DNA of 64,000 nt from Microvelia longipes (GCA_018340805.1 JACMZG010001870.1:49098523-49162522), one strand, 5' to 3'. Counted from the first letter of the stretch, positions 44,851 through 54,850 are shown. Made by a program: numbers and translations. Notes: generated from the sequence alone by a model not told the origin.

Positions 44851-44944
44851 GCAATGACGTCACACGTCATTCATAAAAACTTCAGGTTATTACCTCCGAA
44901 TGCGTTTGGTTTGTTTATATCGAATTAAATCACTTTTTTCTAAC

Positions 44945-45960
44945 ATCTAATAAGTCCAAAATTATAAATAACATTAATTTTGCCGAGGTTTCGATATAAT
45001 TTTATCTTTTTCAAGGCATAACATAATAAATAATCACAAAATACAGAGTAACCCGTGGTGTTGTGGTTAGGGTACGCGGCCAATACACAGAATGAATGGA
45101 CTTTAATCATGGGTTCAATCCCAGCACGGGCCTCTAGAATTTTTATGAGAGGTATAAAAATTCTGCGTACCACGTCCTTCAGAAGGGACGTAAAGCCGGT
45201 GGTCTCGAGCCTGTGCGTTGTCAGGTACTCGTTAAAGATCCCTTACCCTAAATGAAACTAGGTATAGGCAAAATTTAGGACCCTCATTGTAGATTCATTA
45301 TAATACTATACTGTTTCTGCCTTGTAGTTTAAAGTGTGTGAAGGTTTGGTTTAACAGTGAGGGCACGTGTTGTTCCTAGTTTTCAATAGACTATAAGAGT
45401 CAGTGAAAATATGTATGATTGCTTGAAAAAGCATGAGAGGAACCATATAAATTCACGGCTCTTCTGTCTAGATTAAATGAAATATACCTACACTTGAAAT
45501 TAAAAGGAGTAGAACACTATCTTAGGGAGTTGGCAAAAAGGGCCCAACAACATGGCCTACTTGCCTGGTAGTTACTATCGCAAAATACAGTCACATGGTT
45601 GCTTACAGATAGATGTTTGGACAACAACTAGAGTAACAGACATAACTAAAAACAAAAATGATTTTGAGTTATATTAATTTCTCAACAAAGATATACAACT
45701 ACAAAAACTTAATTAGGACAAGACCCTCTTGAATTAAATAAATCTTTATTCTATTTGCTAAATGTATTGACTATGATTGCACTATTTTTACATAAACTTT
45801 TTTCATAATAGATTTTACTAAGAATATAATTGTCTCCTAATATTATATAATTGGCAAAAATAATTGCATCCATTATTTTTAAAAGGGGGTAAAAATTTTT
45901 CATTAATAGTACTAAGGTTTGAGACATCAGACTGTTTATTGCAAACATTAGGGTTGGTCG
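44945..45960 (+). repeat. dispersed family E, copy 1, holding a nested SINE
   Basis: 44945-45046 and 45581-45960 are colinear with the reverse complement of 56.97-57.42 kb (TTTTGCCGAGGTTTCGATAT, ACAACAACTAGAGTAACAGA, CAAGACCCTCTTG). A family 2 SINE separates the two parts. Confidence 0.8.
45047..45580 (+). mobile_element. tRNA-headed SINE, family 2, copy 2 (534 bp)
   Basis: Head with TGGTGTTGTGGTTAGGGTAC and GGGTTCAATCCC; body colinear with 20.67-21.23 kb; end AAGGGCCCAACAACATGGCC then CTGGTAGTTACTATCG. It is flanked by CAAAATACAG at 45037-45046 and again at 45581-45590, a 10-bp target-site duplication, and the unoccupied paralogous site exists at 57.3 kb. This is direct evidence for retrotransposition of the unit with these boundaries. 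Confidence 0.9.
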
Positions 45961-46017
45961 ATATTAAAGTAATATAAAAACCAAGAAGGGGAACTCATAT
46001 ACCCATTTAAAAAAAAT

Positions 46018-46125
46018 CAGAGATGCGTGATCAGCTGATAGCTGGCTCAAAAATATAAAAATCGCTAAAATAGGAATAATGTTTTTTTATTTTATTGGCA
46101 ACACTGATAATTTAAGGTGAGTTTT
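46018..46125 (+). repeat. dispersed family C, copy 3 (short)
   Basis: TCAGAGATGCGTGATCAGCT, GATAGCTGGCTCAAAAA and TTTATTGGCAACACTGATAA match the 17.2 kb copy; ends at GGTGAGTTTTA where MITE family 2 begins. Confidence 0.75.
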
Positions 46126-46127
46126 AA

Positions 46128-46380
46128 CATAGAGATATTATGTTAGAGTCATAGAGATATTATTACTAGGGGGGCCCTATTGGTTGAATTTTGAAACATC
46201 GAAAAAGTAACCTGGCCAACTTTCGCTAAAAATATAATCAAAAAGTTAGTATAAAATTACAGTAACTTACTTAGTAGAACGTTAAAAATACAAATCAAAA
46301 CACAAACAATGTGCGGGAAGCCGAATGTTTCAGGCCTCTCAATGTATTTAGATAGGCCCCCTCTTGTATATATCTCTTTG
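46128..46380 (-). mobile_element. MITE family 2, minus-strand copy
   Basis: CATAGAGATATTATTACTAG at 46150 (with an extra partial ATAGAGATATTATGTTAGAG just before), TTTTGAAACATCGAAAAAGT, AACAATGTGCGGGAAGCCG and CTCTTGTATATATCTCTTTG. Internally shortened relative to the 12.3 kb copy, at about 230 bp. Confidence 0.75.
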
Positions 46381-46392
46381 GTTACAGTCATG

Positions 46393-46524
46393 TCCTGCAA
46401 TATTTGTCTTAGTTTCTGACCTGTATGTCCTATATATACTTTGTCACAACTGCCACACAGAATTTGATAAATTAATTTAGTAACTTCATTTGGAATATTA
46501 GTTTTAAGTTCGGAGAAATTTAAT
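46393..46524 (-). pseudogene. Penelope-like element GIY-YIG endonuclease relic
   Basis: The minus strand is open for about 44 codons and encodes ...IYQILCGSCDKVYIGHTGQK followed by a Leu/Arg-rich segment. The spacing Tyr-x-Ile...Cys-x2-Cys-Asp-x-Val-Tyr-Ile-Gly-x-Thr-Gly is characteristic of the GIY-YIG nuclease joined to the reverse transcriptase of Penelope-like retroelements, where the first motif is usually degenerate. The catalytic Arg region may survive (KLRQ), the following helix is cut off, and no reverse transcriptase lies next to it. In an intact element this nuclease would nick the target DNA for insertion. The fragment ends at the edge of a MITE and is clearly inactive. Confidence 0.65.
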
Positions 46525-46785
46525 TAAATGCCGTTTGTCGAGGCTTCATTGATTTTTTAATGTTGTTATTTGATTCTTAAAGTTTTTAAATAAATTCCAT
46601 TATTAGTAAATAAATAACAAATTAGTAATAATTAATAACATTAAAGGATATTATGCCACACTAAATAGTTTAAAAACCCTGCGCTGGCATAACAGTTTTT
46701 GCCAATTGTAAACTGGATCTCCCTGTATAAATAATAACAATTGAAAGGATATCACACATAATATTAAAATAAGAAAATATTTATA
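46525..46785. other. unassigned AT-rich DNA
   Basis: If the candidate exon just to the right is real, this would be its first intron. Confidence 0.4.
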
Positions 46786-46790
46786 GTTAC

Positions 46791-46993
46791 CGTTGTTGAA
46801 GGTCAGTGCCAAGGTTATCAGGATGGGTATGAGGTCAAGACTGAGGTAGTTGCGAGGGGGTATTGCCATGTGGAGGGGGCGCCTCTATCTACTGAGCCTG
46901 CGCGTCTAACCACTGCGCATGCGTGGGCAACTACAACGCGCGCGTCATCCCCACTTCCCTCCCTCCTGACTCCCCCCTCCACCTCATTTTCAC
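46791..46993 (-). CDS. candidate first coding exon (signal-peptide-like), unconfirmed
   Basis: On the minus strand an ATG at 46869-46867 (CACATGGCA context) opens a frame whose first residues are polar, then a hydrophobic run (LIPILITLALTF, residues about 13-24), as in a signal peptide. After 26 codons and one base the sequence reads ACG|GTAACT, an acceptable 5' splice site at 46791/46790. Upstream, TTGTCTGATTGCAG|G at about 46994 looks like a 3' splice site, so this could equally be an internal exon. The segment is the most CpG-rich in the window. No further exon was recognised, so the product is unknown and the call rests on local signals only. Confidence 0.22.
46870..46990 (-). promoter_or_regulatory. 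CpG-rich segment with NRF1-like site
   Basis: CTGCGCATGCGTGG (46913-46926) is a near-perfect NRF1/Ewg-type palindrome (GCGCATGCGC), next to GCCTGCGCGTC and CAACGCGCGCGTC. CpG is rare elsewhere in the window outside SINE heads. NRF1-type sites typically lie at promoters of broadly expressed genes. It sits just upstream of the candidate ATG on the minus strand. Alternative: a GC-rich repeat of unknown kind. Confidence 0.35.
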
Positions 46994-47317
46994 CTGCAAT
47001 CAGACAAGACATTTTGTTAGATCCATTGATGTTAAATAAGATTGTAAATCCTTTGTTTAAATGGACCAAATTTTGCCAGCTTTAATAGAATTATGGATGT
47101 TAAATATTAGTAATTTCAGATGGCAATAGAATTAATTGTCAAAATAACGCTAAAATAAGTCCAAAGTATAAATAAAACTAGACCTAAATTCTAAAGATAT
47201 TCGAGTAACACTGATACAATCAGAAAGGGTGGCTCCCAAGAAATGTATGCTAAAAGTTGATACAAAAATCATCCTTTATGTCTAGCTTAGTCTTCCGGAA
47301 AATACCATTACAAATCT
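46994..47317. other. unassigned DNA
   Basis: Nothing recognised beyond the pyrimidine-rich flank of the CpG segment. Confidence 0.45.
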
Positions 47318-47630
47318 AATAGTAGTAAGAGGAGTAGTAGTAGTTCCAGCATTAGTGTTAGTAGTAGTAATAATAGTAGCGGTAGCTGTAGAATAATTAT
47401 TAGTTGTAGCAGTAGCATTAGTAGTAGTGATAGTAGTAGTAGTAGCAGTAGTAGTTAGTAGTAGTGCATTAGTGTTAGTGTAGTAGCGGTAGCTGTAGAA
47501 TAATTATTAGTTGTAGCAGTATCATTAGTAGTAGTGATAGTAGTAGTAGTTGTTGTTGTTGTAGAAGTAGTAGTAGTACTATATTCTAATACTACATACT
47601 ATACTATATACTGCTATATACTACTATATA
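47318..47630 (+). repeat. (TAG)n-type microsatellite
   Basis: GTAGTAGTAGTAG with TTAG, CAG and GTAGC variants; a longer ~100-bp unit (GCGGTAGCTGTAGAATAATT) occurs twice, near 47379 and 47486. Ends in ACTATATACT repeats. Confidence 0.93.
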
Positions 47631-48320
47631 CTAATTAAATTTCGCGTTATAAATTTGTATTAAAGTGACTTTGTTTACAAGTTGTTTATAATGCCTTATT
47701 AGGTTGATGTGTTTAGTCAGTCGTTTGTTTAAACCTTTAATATGCTCAGCCCATGTCAAGTTTTGTTGTAGTGTTATACCAAGAAATTTCAAGGAGTCTA
47801 TCAGGGAAATGTCTTCTATGTTTGCAGGGAAGTTGTAATTAGATTTTCTTATTTTTATTACCATGATGTTTGTCTTTTGTTTGTTCAGTATAAGTTTATT
47901 GCTAGCAAGCCAGTATTGTAGTTAAAGTAAGGTGTTCGGAATACATTTCATTAAATCTTCATAGTTGTCATTAGAAAAAAGTAGAGTCATGTCATCACAA
48001 TAAAATAAAATAAAATACACAATAAATAAAATATTACATTAGTATCTTGCAATAAGTCAGGTAAGTCATTTAAGTATAAAATAAATAACAAAGGTCCTAA
48101 TACAGAGCCTTGAGGTACTCCTGTACCTGTTATCAACGTTTTAGATTCCACGGTAAGTTTTCCGTCCATCAAAACGACCTTCTGTTGTCTGTTTGTCAGA
48201 TAAGATTTAATTAAGTCAATGGCCAAACTTCTAATGCCTAAATAATACAACTTGCTAAGTAGAATTAGATTATCTACTACGTCAAAGGGTTTTGGTCTGC
48301 TCCAATGACTGACTAATTTT
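47631..48320 (-). pseudogene. non-LTR retrotransposon reverse transcriptase fragment
   Basis: Minus strand, in order: PFDVVDNLILLSKL (equivalent to the AFDTVDH motif), a Gly-Ile-Arg-containing stretch, GVPQGSVLGPLLFILYLNDL (reverse transcriptase motif 4), a frameshift in an AT-rich slip at about 48000-48020, then FYCDDMTLLFS (the catalytic Y-x-D-D) in another frame, a stop near 47925, and then a frame with LKFLGITLQQNLTWAEHI, the thumb-region signature. The family is Jockey/CR1-like LINEs. At least one frameshift and one stop make it inactive. It covers roughly the middle of the domain; the endonuclease and 3' end are absent and a TAG microsatellite follows. Confidence 0.9.
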
Positions 48321-48954
48321 TTATTGTTGTTATGATAGCGTCCTTTAGAGGATAAAATCCATGAACTTATCGATAAGACAAGAAATTTGTAATTACTTAT
48401 CTAGAAAATTACTACCCGGTAAAACAGAACCATTATCGACTCACCATGCCATTCCCGACAAAAACCACATATCTCACAAAACTTGTAAGATATTAAATAA
48501 AAATATAAATTATGTTGGAGATGGGCAAAGGAAATGGGGGAGTGAAAAACTAATGGAGCATTAACAAGACACTGGGAGCAAATGCCTCACTTGACTCGCT
48601 CTGTGCCTCGAGAAAAACCTTAACTGGGTTTTCCAGCCAAAACTTAATGGCGTAATTAAACATAAAGAATTCCCCTCAGAAAAAAATAATTAATTCAATT
48701 TTTCTTGAATTTCTTCTATCAAGAGAAGTCATTAAGATGTAGATAGGGAAAGTCAGGAAAAGTCTGTGGGAAATCAAGACTAGTGCTTTCCTCCCCCTAG
48801 CCAGACACTTATTGTTCTTCGTTATAAGAAAAAGAAAAAAATAGAAAAATCTTCATTAAAAATATAATTTAACTCTCCATTATTTAATATTATATTATAA
48901 TTATATTATACTATTATATATTATATCATGGACAAATAAAAGCAATTATGGATA
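48321..48954. other. unassigned DNA
   Basis: A 67-codon plus-strand frame (48361-48564) has no recognisable domain. A short AT-rich run lies at 48880-48930. Confidence 0.4.
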
Positions 48955-48956
48955 AT

Positions 48957-49200
48957 AGTTATTTATGCACCAAGGGGGTAAAAAATGCTATTAATTTCCT
49001 CAGCAGTTAGTTGGTTTCTAAGGCGTGAGCCGAAAAACCAAAGCATTTAACTCCAGAGGCGAAGCCGAGGGATTTATGTAAGCCTCGGGAGTTATAAATA
49101 TAAATTCCCGAGGCGAATCCGAGGAAGGCAATTGTCAGGGGAAAATAGCATTTTACACCGAATGTTCATACAAGATTTTATCTCAAGACGTTGATTTTAT
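48957..49200 (+). repeat. dispersed family F, copy 1 (GGCGAAGCCGAGG element)
   Basis: Starts ATAGTTATTTATGCACCAAG, contains several copies of a (A)GGCGAAGCCGAGG motif next to AACTCC/GGAGTT pairs, and ends CATACAAGATTTTATCTC. The copy at 53.29-53.54 kb has the same ends. The repeated GC-rich motifs and flanking self-complementary words would form a row of small stem-loops. Confidence 0.75.
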
Positions 49201-49264
49201 GATTTTATACGTTTTGTTGTATTTTATTCTTTTTTTGGATTGGGCCTCCTTATAAATTTTAGGG

Positions 49265-49965
49265 GTGCTACCCCAAAAAAAGTCGTTTTTGGGCCTGCGA
49301 GTTGAATGGCAGTGGTCCGAAGTCGATACGAGCACTCAAACTCAGGGTACCCGTGTTCAAATCCTGGTAGGGACGATGATGTTTTATAGTTGTTTTTTTT
49401 TTGCAAAATATAAGTTTACAACTACAAAATAATTCTGGCGCAGTGGTCCGCATGTCGGGCGAATTCCCTTTGGATGCGTGTTTCCGTGCTTAACAACAAT
49501 CCTGGTTGGAATGATAATTTTTATCGAATTTTACATAATGTAAGTTTAAACTACAAAGTAATTCTGGCGCAGTGGTCCGCTGTCGGGCGAATTTCATTTG
49601 GAATGTTTCCGTGCTTTACAATCAATTTCTTGCTTAAGGTTCCGGTTTATGGTTTAGAACTTAAGCCGTTACTCAATTGTCAAGCACTGCTAGTAACTCA
49701 TTTTTTCTGTATTTTTCAAAGGAAATCCAGTAAAACCTTTAAAGATAAACAGTAACTAAACTTTAAACTAGTGCAAATAATATTGCGTACTTCTAATTTT
49801 AGAGGCATAGTTTTGTACAACCAACTGGATAATTATGCGCATTTCCTTTGGAAAATACAGACAAAATGAGTTACGAGCAGTGCTTGACAATTGAGTAACT
49901 GCTTAGGTTCTAAAGCATGAACCAGAACCTTAAGCAAGAAATTGGTTGTTAAGCACGGAAACATG
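49265..49965. mobile_element. foldback element, copy 4
   Basis: Left flank with tRNA-like modules (49.29-49.38 and 49.43-49.52 kb), then arms at about 49565-49740 and 49830-49965 with GCGTGTTTCCGTGC, CAATTGTCAAGCACTGC and GCGCATTTCCTTTGG. Same arrangement as copy 1 with a shorter flank. Confidence 0.75.
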
Positions 49966-51103
49966 CGGGCCCTTGCAGGACCATAAATATGTCACTGATC
50001 ATCGAACATCTTAAATTTGCTGAGTGTCAGATAATTCCAACTTATGGTGTTTGAACCCAGCTGTCAGCGGGGTGCTTAAAGATCAACCGTAACATAATAC
50101 CTTGTAAAAACTCAGCTCTTAATTTAACCCCCTAGTAGGGGATTAATACTTAACGATGACCTATGAAGAGTCTTGAGCGTGACCTTCAACCTGCGGTACT
50201 TGAAGGGCTAAGCAAGTGCTATAAGAGGGGAGCACTATGCTACAAGCTAGGGTCTAATAGCAACCTAAAAGGGTTCGTTCAAACCATTATCTTACAATAT
50301 TCACCTTCAACCTTTTTACGTAAAATTCTAATGTTTTCTTTAAACAACTTATATCAACAATAACCATTATTAACAACAATTATTAAATTAAACAACAGAA
50401 AAGATAAATGTGCGCCTATTTACTCAACATGACAACCGTTGGACTTGACGGTCTGCCAAACAAACATGCAAATAAGATGAAAGTAACTTACGCTCTGACA
50501 GCCCGGCGTTATAAAATTGATTAAAATTCAAAACATTTTTAAAACGCTCCCTGTTCTTAGATCAAATTATTAGGTAGATCAAAATCGTTTTTAAAATGCC
50601 AATAGAGAATAATTAACATTTATTTTTTTCCAGACTTGCATCAGTCCAATTTAGATTTGTTAATAGAAACATTTATTGCTGGCTTGTTTAATTAATATAA
50701 GAAATTATATTTAAGGTCGATCATTTATCATTAAACTGTCACAAGTAGTGAGATGTGTCCATGCTTTCCAACCTAGTAGGGAGAGAAGGAAGAAATGTTT
50801 GGTCGATATATCGAGAAGGCCTTGTCATAGATTTAAAAAACTTCAAAAAAGTGAAATAAAGAAAACTTAGTGGCTGCTTTACATTCACAAATACATAATC
50901 AATACTATATAATACTTTTTGTTCTCTGTACCTAACAAGACGCTTCCGCCCTTGCTCTTTTTACTCTCAATACGTTATTAAAATAAGACTTGAAGACGAA
51001 ACAGCTACATTTCCTTGTGTTCTGACTAACTGTATAAAATCTGTTTTAGCTCTCAAACTTTTACTTATTTTTTAAAGTTATTATAATTACGACTATAATA
51101 AGT
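49966..51103. other. unassigned DNA
   Basis: 49.97-50.35 kb is somewhat less AT-rich (CCCCCTAGTAGGGG inverted repeat at 50130; TACTTGAAGGGCTAAGC). No match to a gene or organelle sequence could be established. Confidence 0.4.
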
Positions 51104-51207
51104 TGACAGCGATGTTAAACCACGATCTCAATTTCAAATCAGGCTGACCTTATTGGTTCCTCAATACTGTTTTCTCCACGCTGTCAACTGATTTTAGCCG
51201 TGTAAAT
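51104..51207 (-). mobile_element. MITE family 1, truncated copy
   Basis: GACAGCGATGTTAAACCACG and ACGCTGTCAACTGATTTTAG-CCGTGT match 3.45-3.57 kb; the left inverted terminus is missing. Confidence 0.7.
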
Positions 51208-51264
51208 AAATTAATAGTATAAACAAATAGTAAAAATCGAGTACAGGGCAGGGGGGGTTAACTT

Positions 51265-52020
51265 AAATGAGGAAAAGTTTGGATTTGATTATCGCAAGCT
51301 ACTAAAAATAGCGCTGCGGCGGACCGGTGCGGACAACTCATGAACTAACCCCAATAGCTTTCCAAAAATGACTGATTATATTTTTATACTTAAATTTATG
51401 AATACCATGACAATTCTTGGTTATGACAGCTACATTTATTATTATTATAAAATTATTGTTTTCTGTATGTATTTTTCACAAAAACGGTTCGCCGTTGCAT
51501 GTTCTGTATTCCAAAAATTCAGATACTAAAAGTAAATAGAAGCTTTTTTTAAAACTTCCAGAGAACGCTACTGATGGCAGATAAGTGTAAATTTCATTTA
51601 ATTAATTGATTGATTAATCAATTTTATTAGGTAATTACATTAAATCACATGTGCGCATCTTGCCGATGTAATTAAAATACAGGCTGCATTAAATGCCGAA
51701 ATCTATCTTCTATCATGTGTAAACTTTAGCCACTATTTCATTATTACCTGATTGAATCGATTAAATTAATAAATTACTTGAATGAAAAACTTAAAAATAA
51801 TCAGAAGCGTTCTGTGTAAGATTAAAGTGGTAGGGTTAGTTAGAAGTATAACTATACGAAGTATAAAAATTAAATTTCAAACTGACTTTGGGCAAAAAGC
51901 GGGAAATCAAGGCACGCCCACTCAATTGAAAGGTAGGTCCCCCGCAGCGCTAGCGTCGACCGGAATCCAAATTTTCCCACCATTGAGTCGACAGTCTTAC
52001 TGTTTAAGTATCTATAGTCT
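51265..52020 (+). mobile_element. dispersed family D, copy 3 (long)
   Basis: Colinear with 43.33-44.06 kb from ATGAGGAAAAGTTTGGATT to AAGTATCTATAGTCT. These shared ends define the element as about 735-755 bp. The frames on both strands near 51.8-52.1 kb are repeat-derived. Confidence 0.85.
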
Positions 52021-52400
52021 CTGGTACAGGGTACCTCAATACATTTCTGCACAAAATTGGACTTGCTTCTCTCGTCATCAGAATGTAGTGAATACCCAAA
52101 CTCTAAGCTAATATTACTTCGGCCTCGTTACGCTCCAACTCGGAAGAAAATGGTTATCGAAACTCTAGGGTTTTATTATTTTCAACTCGCTTTACTCGTC
52201 CTCAGAATGGCATGTTGACCCAAAGCTTAACAAGGTACTAATTAGGTTTCACGGCTGTCGTACGATAGAAATACAAAATGCCGCGTTTTAGGTAGAACTG
52301 CCTACCGCCATTGTTGCTGAGGGTCGAGATAATGCATAGGACTGTAGATGTAGTGGGTCTTGTTCATACTTTATGTGAAAGAATTTTCGATATTTTGTAT
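52021..52400 (-). repeat. dispersed fragment with CGCTTCGCTCG-like motifs
   Basis: TACAGGGTACCTCAATAC, GACTTGCTTCTCTCGTC and CAACTCGCTTTACTCGTCCT are diverged forms of the 19.26-19.35 kb fragment, apparently duplicated here. Confidence 0.5.
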
Positions 52401-52406
52401 TCCTAT

Positions 52407-52577
52407 AGTACGACATACGGCTGAAATCAGTTGACAGCGCGGGAAAATAGTGTTGAGGAACCGATAAGGTTGGTCTGATTTAAAATTGAGGGCGTGATTT
52501 AATATCTAGGACTAACCTCATTGGCTCCATCGCATTATTATCGCACGCTATCAACTGATTTTAGTTATCGTATTATA
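52407..52577. mobile_element. MITE family 1, complete copy 2
   Basis: GTACGACATACGGCTGAAAT at the left and CAACTGATTTTAGTTATCGT at the right form diverged inverted termini; the interior (GAGGGCGTGATTTAATA) matches the reverse complement of the 3.4 kb copy. Confidence 0.7.
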
Positions 52578-52599
52578 CCAAGATATTAACGAAATTGTA

Positions 52600-52755
52600 A
52601 ACAACGGGACTTGTTTTAGTCTACTGCGATCGCAGCTGTGATGCAAAGTTAGGGGACTTTTTTGAGGGGAGTCGCTAATCATGTTCAATTCCTAAAGTAA
52701 AATTTTAACCATTTAAAACTTGTCTAAAACCCGTTCGTTGACATAACAGACTAAC
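52600..52755 (-). repeat. dispersed fragment shared with 23.39-23.52 kb
   Basis: CAACGGGACTTGTTTTAGTC, GCGATCGCAGCTGTGATGC and GGGGACTTTTTTGAGGGG match in reverse complement; at 23.5 kb this fragment borders the 57-bp satellite. Confidence 0.6.
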
Positions 52756-52789
52756 TTATGACACCTAATCAGAGACTATTGATAAGTAT

Positions 52790-53060
52790 CTATAGTCTTA
52801 GTCTTACTGTTTGAGTAAACAGTAAGACTGTCAATAGTGGGAAAATTTAGATTCCGATCGACGCTAGCGCCGCGGCAGACCTACTGTTTAACTGAGAAGG
52901 CGTGGCTTAATTTCCTGCTTTTTGCCTACATTGCAATGAAATTAACTTTTTTTACTTTCTAGTCATACTTCTAACTAGCCGAAGCGCTTTGCGCAATCTT
53001 CGTCGTCTTTAAACTTTCACAGAACCCTTCTGATAGCAAATCTGTTAACATTTTATTCAA
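52790..53060 (-). mobile_element. dispersed family D, partial copy 4
   Basis: AAGTATCTATAGTCTTAG, ACAGTAAGACTGTCAATAGT and GTCATACTTCTAACTAGCC match the end of the long D copies in reverse complement, with a local duplication of the AGTCTTACTGTTT region. Confidence 0.65.
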
Positions 53061-53287
53061 TTTTATAATTTAATAGATTTAATCAGGTGAACATCAGTGG
53101 CTAAATTGTAAACGTGCTAGAAGATAGATTTTGGTATTTAATGCAGCCTGAAACAATTTAAAAAACGTTTTATTTTAAATTTAGACGTCCACATGTGATT
53201 TCCTAGATTATATCAATTAAATTATTAATAATTGAATGAAATGTAAACTTACCAGCCATCAGTACTTTTGTTGAAGTTTAAAATAGT
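53061..53287. other. unassigned DNA, possibly more of family D
   Basis: AATCACATGTGGACG-like and GCCATCAGTACTTTTG pieces resemble scrambled family D interior. Confidence 0.35.
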
Positions 53288-53545
53288 TATTTATGCACCA
53301 AGGGAGTAAAGAATGTCATTATTTCCCTGAGCAATTATGTTGGTTTCCTAAGGCGAAAGCCGAGGGAACCAAAGGATTTAAATCCTGAGGCGTAGCCGAG
53401 GGATTTATTTGTTTAACTCCTGAGGCGAAGCCGAGGGAGTTATAGCTATTTACTCCGAGGCGAAGCGAGGGAAAATTATTGCGAGGAATAATGGCATTTA
53501 CTCCCCAAGGTGCATACAAGATTTTATCTCCAGACGTCGACATTG
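53288..53545 (+). repeat. dispersed family F, copy 2
   Basis: Same ends as the 48.96 kb copy and at least five GGCGAAGCCGAGG-type motifs (AGGCGAAAGCCGAGG, AGGCGTAGCCGAGG, AGGCGAAGCCGAGG, AGGCGAAGCGAGG). A 74-codon minus-strand frame is repeat-derived. Confidence 0.75.
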
Positions 53546-54434
53546 AAAATAACGTAAGAATGTTTTTTTCATTCTTTTTTCAAGATTTTTTAACTGAAAA
53601 TTACTTACCTTTATCATAAGTAAATATAAGTAAATTATGATAAGTAAATTATGCAAAAAAATCTTCAACTTGGGTCTTAAGTAAAAACATTCGCTTTCTT
53701 TGCATCATAACCTCGTTTTTTCTTTTAATAATGCTATTAGTGATGCATAGCTTTGATATTAACATTTTTCTCTCACAAGCAAGATGATTTGATCATTGAA
53801 TACAGCGACCACAGACCTTGCGCTTGTTTTGTTTTCATTCATTATTATTAAAATAAACAAGCAATGCATTTTCACTTACTTGTTGTATATTGGTCATGAC
53901 AACCCTAACTTTAAAATTGTTACATGCTTGTCATATAACTTTTTCGATTCTTTGGTAACAAGTTTTCTTTTACCAAGTTCGCTTCAATAGCAATGTCAGG
54001 GAGTGTATTGTTAAAAAGTTGTCAATATTGCAAACAATATTATCTGACATAATTGAAATATTAGAGCAGTTATAATATATTTAATCTAATATAAAAGTTT
54101 AAGACAGGTTAAATAGTTAAAGCTAAAGGTTTTAAACTAAAAAACTTGATTTTAATGATATTTGTCGAAAAAACAATGATGTGTGCAATCTTAAAGTGAT
54201 TTTAAAAAAATCAGGATAGCCAACTTAATTTTTTTAAAATAAAGAACTAGTTTTATTTTTTAATTAGTTAATTCTTATATAATATTAGCATTACTAACTA
54301 GTTCTACTTAAATAATTGTTAATGTTATATTCCTTTTTTCTACATCTTATTCTTGGTATATCTTCTTATTTATAGGTATCTTAGTTTTAAATAAAAATAA
54401 TCATAATCATTCAGTTTGTCGATTATTAAGTTAA
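53546..54434. other. unassigned AT-rich DNA
   Basis: Nothing recognised. Confidence 0.5.
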
Positions 54435-54439
54435 GTTGC

Positions 54440-54525
54440 ACTGTGTACTTTTTTACTCCAAGGAGTAAAAGTACTTTTACTCCCTTGGGAGTGAAAAGGA
54501 TTCTTTACTCTCTTAAAACTAGTCA
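54440..54525. repeat. small palindromic GGAGTAAAAG repeat
   Basis: TTTTACTCCAAGGAGTAAAA is a perfect palindrome at 54450-54469, followed by ACTTTTACTCCCTTGGGAGTG. Related in wording to family F (ACTCC/GGAGT pairs). Confidence 0.7.
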
Positions 54526-54572
54526 TTAAATTTCGTATTATATACCGTCTGGAGATAAACTTTTTTACGATT

Positions 54573-54850
54573 AGTTTCTGAATTTTTGTAATACAGAACA
54601 TGACAATGGCGAACCATTTGTATTAGGTTAAAATAAAAAGGAACGAAAAGAAAAAAAAAATATTATTACAATAAATGCAGCTGTCATAACCAATAATTTC
54701 CATGGTACATCATTTAATGTTTAAAAATATAATCGGTAATTTTTGGAAAGCTTTCAGAGTTATTTCACAAGTTGTCCGCAACGGTCCACTGCAGCGCTAA
54801 TTTTTAGTAGCTTGCGATAATCGAACCCAAACGTTTCCTCATTTAAGTTA
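54573..54850 (-). mobile_element. dispersed family D, partial copy 5
   Basis: GTTTCTGAATTTTTGTAATA, GCTGTCATAACCAATAATTT, TAGTAGCTTGCGATAATCG and TTTCCTCATTTAAGTTAACC match the first half of the family in reverse complement; closest to the 21.26 kb copy. Confidence 0.75.

Noticed and set aside
49966..50400. Possible nuclear copy of mitochondrial DNA
   Set aside because: Composition shifts slightly but I could not match it to any mitochondrial gene order or rRNA motif, so no claim is made.
51782..52111. 109-codon plus-strand frame and matching minus-strand frames at 43.9 and 51.9 kb
   Set aside because: They lie in family D, recur because the repeat does, and differ by frameshifts between copies.
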